Assembly: GCA_001584585.1 (NCBI GenBank)
Contig: LSYV01000002.1
Coordinates: forward strand, 4,234,518 to 4,298,517
Direction of reading: 5' to 3'
Length of the DNA stretch: 64,000 nt
Source: Gonium pectorale
Lineage: Eukaryota; Chlorophyta; Chlorophyceae; Chlamydomonadales; Volvocaceae
Shown: piece after piece, positions 1 to 11,440 of the stretch
Layout of the letters: the number at the start of each line of letters is the position of its first letter
Numbering within the stretch: position 1 is the stretch's first letter
The notes under the pieces: generated by a model
What the model was told of the DNA's origin: nothing
Databases searched by the model: none
The model's input: the letters and a program-made list of their open reading frames with translations, nothing else
Made by a program: the position numbers and the translations under genes

Positions 1-207
1 GGTGTCGGTTAGCGAGTGTCGCGCCTAGCGAGTGATCGCCAGCTGCACATAGTCTGTTGTACGGCACGTGGTATGGCGTGGCAGCTTCCCTATAGCAGCA
101 GCTGCAGCTTGGTTGAATAACCTTACAGCCCCGGTCGGAACCTCACAGTCGCCATACTGTCGATCGCCGTACTGCATCAACAAGCAAACTGTGCCTGTGG
201 TACTCAC

Positions 208-1666
208 CACTGTCTTCATCAGCATCGTCGCCTTGAGCGTCAGCCGCTCCTGCTCGCTCAGGTCGGCGTGGGCGCCCAGCCGGCGTATGCGTTGCTGCTG
301 AGCCTCGTACAGGATGAGCGCCGACGCAACGCTGATGTTGAACGACTCGACCATGCCCACCATGGGGATGATGGCGCAGGCGTCCGCAGCTGCCACGGCC
401 TCGGCGCTGACGCCGTGCTTCTCATTGCCAAGGATGAAGGCCGTGGGTTTGGTCCAGTCGACCTCTTGGATGGTGATGGAGCTCTGGGAGAGATGCGTGG
501 TGATGATCTGGTACCCAGCGGCCTTGACCGCCGCGATGCAGTCTGTGGTGCTGTTCCAAAAGCGGACGTCCTGCGAATCGGGGCCCGCAGTTGAGCTTCG
601 GGGCACCCGGGCTGTGCAAGCCGCATCGTGGCAGTGCAGGTGCAGAGGCGACCAGGCACGGATGACCCCACGCAGCCCAGAATTTGCCCGCTCGTCTACT
701 GAGCGCACCGCCCTACCAGCCACTTATCAGCGCCCGCCGCTGTTCGCTGTGAGACCTTGTACTTGTTGTCCCTACGTGGGTGGGACCAGGTAGGAAGGGA
801 GGATGCACAATTGCAGCACTGCGCGGGTTACAGATACTTGTGGCCCGTGTAGCCTGATCAGGCACTGGAACCCCGCTAGTCCGTGGGATGAATCCCCGAA
901 GGCAATTCTTTTAATCCCACATGACCCATATAACTTACGATTTGTTAATGCAGTGTACGGCACCATATCCAAGAGCTGCAGAAGGTGGACGAAGGAAGCG
1001 GTGAGCAAGACCCGTGGTATGTTAGACTTTATGTGAGCTGTCAGTGGAATCGCGCCCACTCTGAGCGCCTCAGTCATCACCAGGACTCAGCACCTGGTAC
1101 ACCGGTACCGACGGCCTCCTAGCCGCCTGGCCCTGTTCAGCCCACCTCAGCCCATGTAACTCACCGTCCGCTGTCCGGCAAACGGCGGCAAGATTCCCTT
1201 GGTCGTATAGCCCTTCGGGTGGTCAAAGGGAAAAGGGAACGCGCATGTGTACAGGACTCCAATCACGGCCGCACAGACTGACACCTGTCAGCAGAGTAGC
1301 GAGAGGATGTACAAGGTTGACACAACCCGTACCCGCCCAGACCCCCCCCCCCGCTCCCTCACCCTCCACTATCGGCAGCACGTTATACGTCCGGTTAGCG
1401 ACAACGCTCTCTATCCGCTGCACGCGGTCCTCAAGCGCAAACGGCTCCAGCAGCCGCACGACGGTCTCCGCGTCCACCGTGCGGCCGTCTAGCACAAAGT
1501 TGTTTGAATAGGGGAAGCCCACATCCTTCCGGTGGACTGGATCGATAGATGTGACGCCCTTTCCGTTGACCCTGGTGCATAGGCGCCTATGCCCGAGTAA
1601 GTGAGTGGCTGGGGCAGCACACGGGTATCGCACGCTGGCCAGCTGTCGCCGCACCAGGCTCTGCAT
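208..1666 (-). CDS. TrmH/SpoU-family RNA 2'-O-methyltransferase, partial
   Basis: Two exons are clear. Exon 1 (1666-1363, ends in phase 1 before GTGAGG) starts with a basic, Arg-rich leader resembling an organelle-targeting peptide and then enters the SpoU N-terminus (RIESVVANRTYNVLPIVEG). A later exon (570-208) runs from DVRFWNSTTDC through IQEVDWTKPTAFILGNEKHG and MVESFNISVASALILYE. These are SPOUT motifs 2 and 3, which form the SAM-binding trefoil knot. It ends at a GTGAGT donor, so the 3' end lies left of the window. Family members methylate the ribose 2'-O of a guanosine in tRNA or rRNA. The exon that should carry motif 1 (about 60 residues, GN.SA..RSADALG type) was not found between 1363 and 570. 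An open stretch ending at a GTGAGT donor near 1160 does not match the family. The family call is secure; the exact substrate is unknown. Confidence 0.85.
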
Positions 1667-2881
1667 CTTTACTTATCACGTATGAATTGCATTAGTGATA
1701 AATTAGTGCGGCAGGGTACAAAGTCAGCGCATAGCCGCAAGTGCACCGTGCGACAAGAGACCCGACGGCGGCTGAGCTAAAGGTGATAGATGGCATAGGC
1801 TCCTGCTGCTACGACCACTGAATTGGGCCACCGTAGGAGATACAGTACATGTGCACGAAGCAACCGTCACAACCGCTGCGCGCCTTCCCTTCCGGATTCA
1901 CAACCCTGGTAGGATACTTCCAAGCAAGGCATAAATGTGTTCAGTAATGCACGGGGCTTATATTACAACACTGACCTTATAAATCATAGAATGGCATAGA
2001 CGTTCTCCTCAACTCCTGCGCGCCTGACTTCTCTTACAAAACTACCGTTGTTTGAAATATATATGTAGGCGTAGCGTTAGTTCAGGAATCGCGGCAGAGG
2101 CCCTTGCGGATGAGGCAGTGAGGAGGAAGAGCGGCGTTCGCGGGTCTCTTCTGGATAGGGACAGGAGGATATCAACATGAGCACCAAAATATACAACTCC
2201 AATCCATCACAGGATTTGAGCTATACGAGTCTTGTGCTGGATGAGCAGGTTCGTGTCATAGTTGGGCTTTTCCCATGCGCCATTCATGCAGAAGCCGTAT
2301 CCCTGGTTTGACTCAACCGCAATTGCTGCGCTCTTATCCGTTGGGAGCATCGATCCTCGCTTCCTCAAGTCTCTCACCACTTGTCCCCCCCCCCCGCCTA
2401 ACCACTGACAGAACCGTGCCCAGCATGCGCACAAGATCACAGACACGGCACGCTTTAAGTCACTGCCGAGGAATGGAAACCTGGCAGTTGTGCTCCCGGA
2501 GATACTCGAGGACCCAGCTCTACAGCAGCAGCTCCCTCGGCACTTGCAGTGAGTGGCATGGGTAGACGCGGGGCACAGGCTCTTCAGGCGTACACTATCC
2601 GCGTTTACGCAGGGATTCTTAAAGCTCACCTACCGCACTCCGCCTCGCTTAAGACCTTGCCGCAAATATGACCTTGGTGCGGTTACCACGGCTTTCTCGC
2701 GGGCAAGAAAACAACTCTGCTGCTGTACAAGGAGCGTCCGCCTCACGCGGGGATGTTGTCTGCATTGGGCCTTAGGCTTCCCAGGCAGCCCGCGCCCGCT
2801 TCATTTTCTCTCAGTGCTTCCGCGTGCGAGGCACGACGCCTGAAGTCGCCCGGACCTGCTACCCGGTAACGGTGATCGTAG
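1667..2881. other. Intergenic, divergent promoter region
   Basis: This stretch lies between the start of the minus-strand methyltransferase and the first recognised exon of the plus-strand PG-repeat gene. It contains an AT-richer part (about 1920-2080) and a short poly-C run near 2390. It must hold the unresolved first exon of the PG-repeat gene, which should end in phase 2. I see no other convincing coding exon. Confidence 0.5.
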
Positions 2882-5445
2882 GGTGAACACGAACACGAGG
2901 ACGGCGTTCCGGGACGAATTCTACGAGCCAAAGGAGGGCATCTCTCAGTTCGTGGAGGACCCGACACGCACCGCGGCCTCCGTACGCGCTCAACCGCACG
3001 TGGCGCTAAATGAGCTGGCTGCAACGGACACTCGGATCCGGCGGCATGTACGTGCACGCTGCGTGCCTCAGGGTTGGGGCACGAAAACAGCAACCCACCA
3101 GGCGATGCGGGCATGCGGCTCATGGGCTGCTTACGGCACCGTGCAAATGTCTGTTTACCACCAGCCCCCCTCTCCTGCCCTTATGTGCATGTTTTCCGTG
3201 ACCGTGACCGTGACCCGTGGGTTCCATAACCCTACGATGCCTATTTGAGCCGATTGCCGCATCGTGGATGCTGCCGTGCTGCGCTCCGAGCCGCTTCTGC
3301 GAAAGCGACAGCCCTACCTTGCCGCCTGCAGAAACCGCCCTACGAGTCACCGCTGGGGCCTGGTTACTATGAGCCGGACCCGCTCGGGGAGCGCTCCACG
3401 GGCACCCTAAACATCCTGCCCGGGGAGGTGCACCACACCGTCCAGTTTGCACGCGACCCTACACGGCCGTCGGCCGTGTTCGTGTCGGCGCCCCGGTGAG
3501 TGTCATGTCGTGGTATGGTGTCGGTCTGGGTCAGGCGGCGAAAAGAACGCGATGCGCAGGCGTCGTGGACGGAGGATGGACCGATACCTGGCGGGGTCCG
3601 CCCGGGGCTTCCCTTTACCAGCACATGTGTACGGTTCAGACTTCGGTGGGCTATGCCCATGTGCTTCACGCTCCCAGGGCGTCCAGCCCGTTACTGTCTA
3701 GCAATTTTCCTCGAACTCCCGGTTGCAGGGGCCGCACGGCGCTGGACGTCGCGGCCGAGGCTGCAGCACCGCCCATCTCCTCGCGCATGACGGACCTGGA
3801 CTTCGAGTACTGGCACAGCAAAGGCTGCTGGCATCCGCGTGCGGAGCGCAATATCGAGGCGGAGCGCTGGGGCAAGAACGTGCGAGAGGTGAAGCCGCCA
3901 GCGGACGAGCGGCCGCAGAGGCAAGTCGCGCACGCTGCGCTTGGTCGCGAAATGTCTCGGCCAGCATTTGATGGAACGCATGCCGACAACTTGACAGCTT
4001 GCTTAACTTGCTTTCGAGTAGTGGCAGCAATTATTGGTTCTTCGTCTCCGCTCACCATGGCCCCGCCCGCCTGCCCTGCAGTGTGTACACGCCACAGGTG
4101 ACAACAGGCGGGCACCCCAACAGCTGCGAAGCCTACACCTCGAACCGCCTCTCGCCTGCATACAAGACGGCCTTCGCGTCGGGGTTACCTCGGACCCTTG
4201 CGCTGCCGCTCGGGACCAAGCCTGATACGCGCCTACAGGTGACTGCGCCAGGGTGGCCTAGCCTTGTGGTGAAACAATTCCAGCTGCGCGTTCCTATGGA
4301 CATATTGCTTCAACATAACGTAGCGCGATGCAGGACGCTCCTCAACCGAATTCCTGCTGGTTGACCGCTGCCGCATGCAGTTCCGTGGCTATCAAGGTGT
4401 CACAGCGGCGGGGCCCGACGTGGGTCCAGGCAAGTACCATAAGGGGAAGTGTGGACACTGGACAGTGGCGGGGTCATAGGTCAATCCGTCAAAGAGCAGC
4501 GCGTACCAACACAGCCGGTAGCCGAGGCGCTGGGCTTCTGGACCTTTTGCACCAATGCTGCGGCCACACAAACCACTTCATCTGGCAACGCACATCGCAA
4601 TGCACACAGCACGTGGGCAGTGCCTTGGGCGGACGCTGGTTGCATGGGAGGCCGTGCCCTGTCGACGCTTCTCTCTCCACACTTTCTTGCTTTCAGGCTC
4701 CTACAATCCCGAAGCGCCGCGCATGCGCTCCTGCAATGCGGCCTACGAGTCCGCCAGCGCCTACTACTCGCTTGCCTCGGGGGCTCCAGGCGACGAGCAC
4801 ATCAGCACCGCCAGCCTGCAGAGCCACGGCTCGGGGGCGGGCGCGCCTGCCTCGTCGTCCTCCCTGGCCGGCCTGCTACCGCAGCAGCTACAGCAGCAGC
4901 TGGCGGTGGGGGCCTCCTGGCGGCCGGCGCTGCCGTCTTCGGCCCCCGTGACGCCCTCTGGGGCCGGCGGCGGTCGAGGGCTCGTCTCAGCTGGGGGGCT
5001 CAGCATGGCCTCCGCTTTAGGCGGTCGACCTGGCAGCTTCGGCGGAGCTTCGGCGGCCGTTGGGGCGCAGTCTGAGCCATGCAGCCCCAGCGCCGTCCGC
5101 GCCTCGGCAGTGAAGGCGGAGCGGTCTGCAGCTGCGGCGTTCGCGGCGTCGTTCTCGGGGCCAAACGTCCCGGGCCAGGTTGGCAGCAGCCGTATGCGCA
5201 GCCCGGGGCGGGGCCTGGTGCCGTCGCCCCTTGGGCACATGGCGCTTCACAGCAGCGGCGGGCATCCATTCGGTGCGCACCATGAGCAGGGAGGGGACGA
5301 AGACTCTGGCAGCGGCGGTGGCGGAGCCGGCATGAACACGTCTTCGTGGTATCGAGTGCAGAGCGCGCCCGTCAGCCCAGGCCGGGGCACCAGCATGGCT
5401 TCCGCGATGCGGGCGGCACAATCCAAGCAAAACTTGAAGCTGTGA
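2882..5445 (+). CDS. Protein with sperm-tail PG-rich (STPGR/SHIPPO-like) repeats
   Basis: Exons: 2882-2999, 3332-3495, 3729-3920, 4082-4238, 4381-4429, 4697-5445 (TGA). Reading phase fits at every junction (about 476 residues). The first exon opens in phase 2 after an AG acceptor, so a short start exon is missing upstream. PG-type repeats are visible: LGPGYYEPDPLG in the second listed exon, and PDVGPGSYNPEAP assembled across the last intron. Such repeats occur in ciliary proteins such as ODF3/STPG, which associate with doublet microtubules, so a ciliary role is inferred. The final exon encodes a disordered Ser/Gly/Ala-rich tail of about 250 residues. Two introns use GC donors: AG/GCAAGT at 3921 and CCAG/GCAAGT at 4430. 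The second is required to build the GPGSYNP repeat. No specific ortholog is claimed. Confidence 0.72.
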
Positions 5446-6659
5446 GTAATGGAATTGCAATCGTGCGGCGGGGGCTGTGCCTCTGGACTGCAAGAGTTCT
5501 CCACGTCCACTGCCAAGAGGTCAATAGGTGCACTGTTGCACCAACAAACTGCAAATAGGGCAGCTCACCGATAAGGTCCACCCGCATGCACACGGCACCG
5601 TGCCTCATTTGCCTCTCACCTGTTCTACCTGCGGGCTTCCCCTGATGCGCAGGGTCTTTAATCAGCGTCACACGCCTTGCTCGTCTATGCTGAAGAGCCA
5701 CCTCATCGTAGCGGCGGACCTCAAGCGCGAGCGGCAGCGGTTGCGGACCTTGAGCTGAGGCATCGGGGATTCGCACGCGCAGGAGTGCGGCACTCGCCGT
5801 AGAAACATGTAGTAAGCCAACGTGCTAACCTGTAGTCGTGGAGGTCGCCATACGCAGGACACTACCTTCTGTTCGTCAGTTTGACCAGCCTTAAGCGTTG
5901 GTTGCTAGACAGGACTTCAGACGCGGGCAGGGCAAGTGTTTGGCGTATGCGGCAGAGTTTCTCCTGCGACTCTTCGTTATGTGTGAGCACCCGCCGTGTA
6001 GGTGGCTGCGGTGTTGTACCGTTTGCGCGTACTGCTTGTCGCCGTGGCAGGCATGTATAAAGAATGCTGGGCGTGTGGCTCATGGGGTATGCGGCACACC
6101 CTGAGACCCTGTGTTCCCAGACCTGAAGCATGCACCTCCGACCACACGGAGGCTGTCTGTCCTCTGTCGTGGATGCGGGCAGCATGAATAGTTAAATGGG
6201 GTCGCGCATGTAAGCTTGCATGTTGACTGTGATGTAGCTAAGATGTTGGCATGCACTTGTGACGGACTTTTGCAAGGCAGGATTTGACGCCTGTTGTGCC
6301 GTACAATTGTGCGCCGTACGGTCGGTCGGTCGTCGGTCCCTGACCCCTGGCAAGGAATGCATCATGTGGTCTGCCAACAAATGTTGTAACCCACCGCTGG
6401 TTCGCTCCATGGTTTTTCGTTAGAGCACCCCTTCTTGCGGCCCCCATTTTTCGTCTGGGACCGCCCCAAAACGGATGTTCATGAAAAACGAAGATAAGCA
6501 GCCTGGCACGGCGCATACCCGCCACCTTCGCATGGCGTGCCGCCACATTAGTCGGGGGGATACTTGACTTCACGCAAGCTGTTGTTCTAGGCACTCGGTG
6601 AGTCGCTGGCCACCAGCTCCGCTTCAGTCTTTGGATCAGGGCGTCACGATACTGGTCTG
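5446..6659 (+). other. 3' UTR and intergenic spacer
   Basis: No gene is seen here. TGTAA occurs at 6209-6213 and 6385-6389, about 760 and 940 bases past the PG-repeat gene stop. Either could be its polyadenylation signal; volvocine algae use TGTAA instead of AATAAA and have long 3' UTRs. Confidence 0.4.
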
Positions 6660-7001
6660 GGGTCGCTCCTGACCCACCACACGGTCGCACCGGGCCCGGG
6701 GTTTACCCCCTGCCCATCTCCTGGCCAACCCCCCAGCAGCCGGCTACCCGGGTGCGCACAGGCCCCACAGCGCACACAAGCCCCACAACGCTTGCGGCCA
6801 TGCCGTACCGCACGGCCACCTTGCACCGCACAGCTCCTGCGCCTACCCCGGCCACGACAGCGTCAACGCTGTGGCGGTGCACGGTGTACCGCACCACGCC
6901 GGCTACGGCCACAAGCCGCGAAGAAGCACAATGGCTACAAACACGAGATGTATAAGCTCAAGGGCTTCAAGGGGCGCGAAAAGGAGTACAAGTACAGTTA
7001 G
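6660..7001 (+). pseudogene. Frameshifted Gly/Tyr/Pro- and His/Lys-rich protein remnant
   Basis: One frame reads a low-complexity segment with GYPG, AHRPH, AHKPH and HHAGYGHKP from about 6695 to 6916. A second frame continues in the same style from about 6921, with KKHNGYKHEMYKLKGFKG and then REKEYKYS, ending at TAG 6999-7001. Restoring one base near 6917-6920 would join them. The composition resembles GYPP/His-rich low-complexity proteins. No start codon or upstream exon was identified. It may be a decayed copy, a sequencing error in a real gene, or chance low complexity; function is unknown. Confidence 0.35.
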
Positions 7002-7105
7002 CGCGTTCGCTGGTGCAGGCGGGTATGAATCGTTGCACCGTGCTCGTGCACGTGGATGTGTGCCAAATGTCTGCTTAGGTCGTTCAGCGGATGCGTTGTC
7101 GGGGG

Positions 7106-7330
7106 CCTGGCTATGTTGCATCGGCTTATCATACCAGATGTGTCACACGTTCAGCTCTATAGGTTTGTATAACGCTCTCCCTTCTTCATGGCCACGGCAA
7201 CCTCCCAACCGCCAACGTCCTGGCTATGTTGCACCGGCTTTTCACACCAGATGTGTCACACGTTCAGCCCTATAGGTTTGTATAACGCTCTCCCTTCTTC
7301 ATGGCCACGGCAACCTCCCAACCGCCAACG
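7106..7330. repeat. Two tandem copies of a 113-bp unit
   Basis: Copies at 7106-7217 and 7219-7330 share nearly all positions (for example TATAGGTTTGTATAACGCTC in both), with a few C/T differences. This is a young tandem duplication. It does not carry an open frame that I can recognise. Confidence 0.9.
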
Positions 7331-8100
7331 GCTCGCAGACGGGACCCGTTGATACACAACGAACAGGTCCAACGCGTCCAACAGTACCCACTGTTCCTTT
7401 CGTTCCTACGTTACAACTATTTCATATTTGCATTCACACCTATTACAACAGCGATTAAAAGTTCTCCACACCGCCTCACAGTACCACCCACCCCCTAAGG
7501 TCCACGCCGACCCAACTTTCCAACCACCCCAACTCTGTTAAGCCATCCCAGCAACCCCAAACCTCCTTCCCTTCTCCCCCTTTCAACCACCCCGACGTCG
7601 CTAAGCCATACTATCCATCCAAACAATACAAACGGCCCTACCTCACCTTCCCATCTCCCGCTTCCAACCCGTCCCCCTTCCGTGATCCGTTGGACACGCC
7701 CCCTGGACCCGCTGGACAGCCTATTTCCGACTACCCCCCATATTTACGTACCTGAGTACAGGACACGCGAATCCAGGTAGACTGGCCTTAGTCAGGTGCC
7801 AGGGGTAATTGGGCTCAAAAGGACCGTAACCAACGCCTCAACCTCCTCAACGCAGTTCGCCGTCGTAAAGTGGGAATATACCAATCGGGCAATGTATACA
7901 AGAGGATGATACATGTAACACGTAAGGGTTCGATTGGATAGCATATGTCGAGAGCCGTACATGTCAGCCGTGCCGTACAGGATACCCGGCCGCATTCGCG
8001 GCGGCCAGAGCTCGCACTCGTCACCACATTTAGACATGCGGCACGTTCTAACTAACCACTCGTGGCTAAAATGCCCCATTGGCCAGCAGCCGAGACACAC
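7331..8100. other. C-rich low-complexity spacer
   Basis: The plus strand from about 7480 to 7740 is strongly C/T/A-biased with few G, and has a loose internal repeat (CAACCACCCC..AAGCCAT near 7520 and 7590). No gene seen. From about 7780 the composition returns to normal; this part is the region downstream of the TatD gene. Confidence 0.5.
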
Positions 8101-8105
8101 TTACA
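8101..8105 (-). terminator. Putative TGTAA polyadenylation signal of the TatD gene
   Basis: TTACA on the plus strand reads TGTAA on the minus strand, about 160 bases beyond the TatD stop. Assigned from the known algal signal and from position only. Confidence 0.4.
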
Positions 8106-8266
8106 CAGGGGCCATGGTGGCGAGGATCTGCGCTATGTTGTGCCAGCAGCATGACAGCACACCAGCCGGCCACCGCGAGAGCACGTGCTTCTGCACACAG
8201 TGCTGCATGACCACTTGACCAGCTTTTGGATTTTCCATAACTGACGAGGAGCTGTCATGGAGAGGT

Positions 8267-11200
8267 TTAGCGGGGGGCACTGCCCATACCCAGGGCCTCG
8301 TGCTCCAAGTTGAAAACCCGCAGAGCCACTTCCGTCGTCGACCTTCCGAGCTGCGAGCGGTCCAGCGCGGGGGTGGGAGTTTAGAACATACCATGAGGGA
8401 TCGACGGCGCACGAAGTACACGAAGTACAGCCCAGAGCGCAACCACAGAAAACAGGACAGCGATGTGGGGAGCTGTGCTGGGGCCTCCGCCGGTTGGTGA
8501 CGTGGCACTTCGAGTCTCGGGTCAGCCTCAGCGCCCCATCCGCCCGGGGGCCTGCCATGAACGCTAACCACCAATCCAACCATACCTCCTCAGGTGCCAC
8601 CCCAAGAGCAGTTGCCGCTGCCTGGAGCACATGCGGCAGCAGCGCCGGCTCGTTCCGACCAGGCCGGGCCTTGCTCGGCCTGGGTCGGGAGGTACAACGG
8701 GCCCTAATAACCGTACAACACATAACTGCATGCTCTTGAGCATTAACTCTCGCACACCATTCCTTGGGACGCAATGCACTCAGGGGCGTAAACTTTCATG
8801 GAGGCGCAACCCACGGCCCCCACGCGTCCATCCGCTGAACGCACGGGTAGCAAGCGCCAATGATTAGCAGGATCGCGGTGCCTCCGCACCTGCCTACCGC
8901 GCACTTTGTTTCCTGACTCACTTGATGGAACGGGGCACTAGGTACGGGGCGTCTGTCTCGATCATCAGCCGTTCGCGGGGAATGGACGCCAGCAGAGAAG
9001 CCAGCTCCGCGCCGCCGCGCTCGGGCCGATCGTCACAGATCCTGCACCCGCCGCAACGTGGGCGTGACGCCGTGTGGCGGGAAGGCAAGGCGGGTGGCCG
9101 ACATGGACCCCCGCACAGTTCCACGTCCCGTACATATGCAACCTGCGGTCTTGCCGTGACAGGCATAAATGTATCGGGATACTGCGGCCTACCGTCCGTG
9201 CCCAAGGGTTAGTAGGCAGCGTTTCCTCCTGTCTCGCCCCTCAAGAGGGGCCGCTCACCAGCCCGTGATGCCGATGTAGAGCCCCATCTGCAGAAACAGC
9301 TCCAGCTCGGCGCGGCTGCCCGTGAAGCAGTGCACCACAGCCGGCGCGGGAAGTGGTAGGTGACGCCTGCGGGGAAACGAAAGGCCGTGCGTCTGGGCCC
9401 GGTGCAGCACCGCAGGGGGCTGTCCTCCAGTGCACACCACACAAAGCAGTCTCGTGCCGCTGCCTCCCGTGCTACCCTAAGACACAACCCGCGTGCTGGT
9501 AGGCGTCCTTAAGACGATATGACCTAGACAGTTCGTGCTTGGCTTCACATGCTTGTGTCGTGTCGGTCCTGTGTTCCAAGCTCGCCCGTGCTTGTTGCCC
9601 GTGCTAACAGGGACGCCGTAATCCCACGCAGAGGCCTCTGGTCCAGACCCATCGCCGCCTACCCCAGGATTTCCGCAAAGCGCTCGGCCGCATCCCGACA
9701 GTGCATGAAGAGCGGCATCCGGAGCTCCTTGGCCAGCTTGATATGCTCCTCAAACCACTTCTCCTGTAGACGGACGTGCGCGCGGGCGGAGGGCGTTTGT
9801 GGCCGTTGCACACCAGACAAACCAGTCCAACGAGCGACGCGCCGAGGGATGGACGCGCAGTGCATTGCGTGGGTGGGCTTTGCTCCCCTTCCGACGCACA
9901 CACCTGCACTTCCGGGGGCGAGAAGTTGCGGTTGAAGTCGAGGCCGCATTCGCCCACAGCCACGCAGCGACTGTGGGCTGCCAGCTGGCGCAGCTCCCCC
10001 AAAGTGTGCATATTACAGTGCTGTGAGGGCAAAGCCACAGGGGCCAGGCATCAAACACGTGTGGCACTTCGTTTGGTCAGGGTCTGCATTCTGCAGGGGA
10101 CCACCTTGGCGGCAGCGCTTCCGGGGTGTGCCATTCTTGCGATGCCAGCGGGTCCAAACAGTCGCTATGCATCCTGCGTGAGCCCTGGGGGATGACTGCA
10201 CGCAAACAGCCATAACCTGAATGACTAGGCTCCACCCTGCCTGCCCGATGCACAGCACAGTTTGCACCCAACCTTGCAAGCATCACCCATTACCCATTCA
10301 GCCATCCGAGTGGTGGGTCCCACACCGACGCACTAGCGAGTTGCAGCATTCACCCACCCGCGACGTTCTGAGCACCCACAAACTGTCATCCGCCCCCACA
10401 AATATGCTTGCCTTTGCGTTGTGGGGGTGCACACCGGCTGTGAAGAACATGGCGTGATCCCCGCCCTTTGCGTCACAGAGCCGGGCGGCAGCAGCCGAGG
10501 TACGGCAGCACGTGCCGGTAACGATCAGGCCTGCTCAGCGTCAGCAACAGCAGGTGGCAGAGCACACTTGGGGAGCAGAACTGGACACCGGCATGCCTGC
10601 AAGAGGATCCCTCGCTTGAGCGGACGGCAAGGCCTCAACCCTCAGCGCCTCACACAATGACCACGGACCCCGCACCAGCCAGGCGCGCCACACCCGCAGA
10701 CGGCCGATCCATACGCACCCTTCACGTTGGCGTCTCTGGCGCGCTGCAGCACCTTATCCAGGTCCTGCACCGGTCGGAAGAGTAATGCGTGTGTCACCGC
10801 ACACTAAGGCAACGATGTGCACATCTCCGATACAAGATGTATGATGTGCACTGTCAATGGTTGATGGCACGCTGAAACTCCACTCGCTTGGCGGAGCCGA
10901 ACCCGGTGGCGCCGTCCCACCGCAATCCACCACATCCCCAGGAGCCCCAACCCGACCGCCGGTGCATTGCGGCGAGAAGGTATCCAGGTTAGGGTGGAAC
11001 ACGCAGCGTGCAAGAAGCAACCGCTGCACCGTACGCACAACCGCCCACATACTACAAGCGACGACGTAGCATGAGGCCCCGCCTATGGGCGGTGCCGCAC
11101 CCCACAGCACAAGACAAGACACACTCCACCCCCCCCACACACACACACACTCTCCATCTCCAAAGTTACTGGTAGATCGCCTTACCGATTGAAAGCTGTG

Positions 11201-11440
11201 ATCCACAAGGTTAACGCCAATGTCAATAAGGGGTGTCGGCGAGGTCTGCAACGCGGCTTGCACTAGGTCCCCTTGGCTCGGGCGTCTCCGCCCTTGAGCC
11301 TGTTGCTGCATTGTCGCTGAAGAAGCTGTAGAAGGTGTCTGATTGTTAGCAGCCATATCAGTGAGAGTATAACTCCTAGACGGCAAGGAAATGCTTTTAA
11401 ACTGCTGCATGCGTCGGGGGCCTTGGTGTAAGTGCCACAT
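8267..11440 (-). CDS. TatD-family metal-dependent deoxyribonuclease
   Basis: Nine exons, all phase-consistent: 11440-11186, 10764-10719, 10530-10412, 10020-9904, 9763-9663, 9366-9259, 9041-8922, 8679-8586, 8350-8267 (TAA). They give 347 residues: an N-terminal extension of about 65 residues, then a full TatD barrel. Signature motifs in order: [11 protein letters not shown] (73-83), [10 protein letters not shown] (131-140), GECGLDF (E164), MHCRDA (H200), HCFTGS (H225), ETDAPYL (D279), [11 protein letters not shown]. Family members are TIM-barrel hydrolases with two divalent metals and 3'-5' DNase activity, linked to DNA repair and apoptotic DNA breakdown. The start could instead be the internal MAANNQTP methionine. 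Intron 3 uses a GC donor (AAG/GCAAGC, intron starting at 10411). A short CA repeat lies in intron 1 (11136-11150). Confidence 0.93.
11136..11150. repeat. CA dinucleotide microsatellite
   Basis: About seven CA units following a C run, inside intron 1 of the TatD gene. Confidence 0.8.

Noticed and set aside
1160..1222. Open minus-strand stretch ending at GTGAGT (FDHPKGYTTKGILPPFAGQR)
   Set aside because: It has a good donor but no similarity to the missing SpoU motif 1, so I did not include it in the methyltransferase model.
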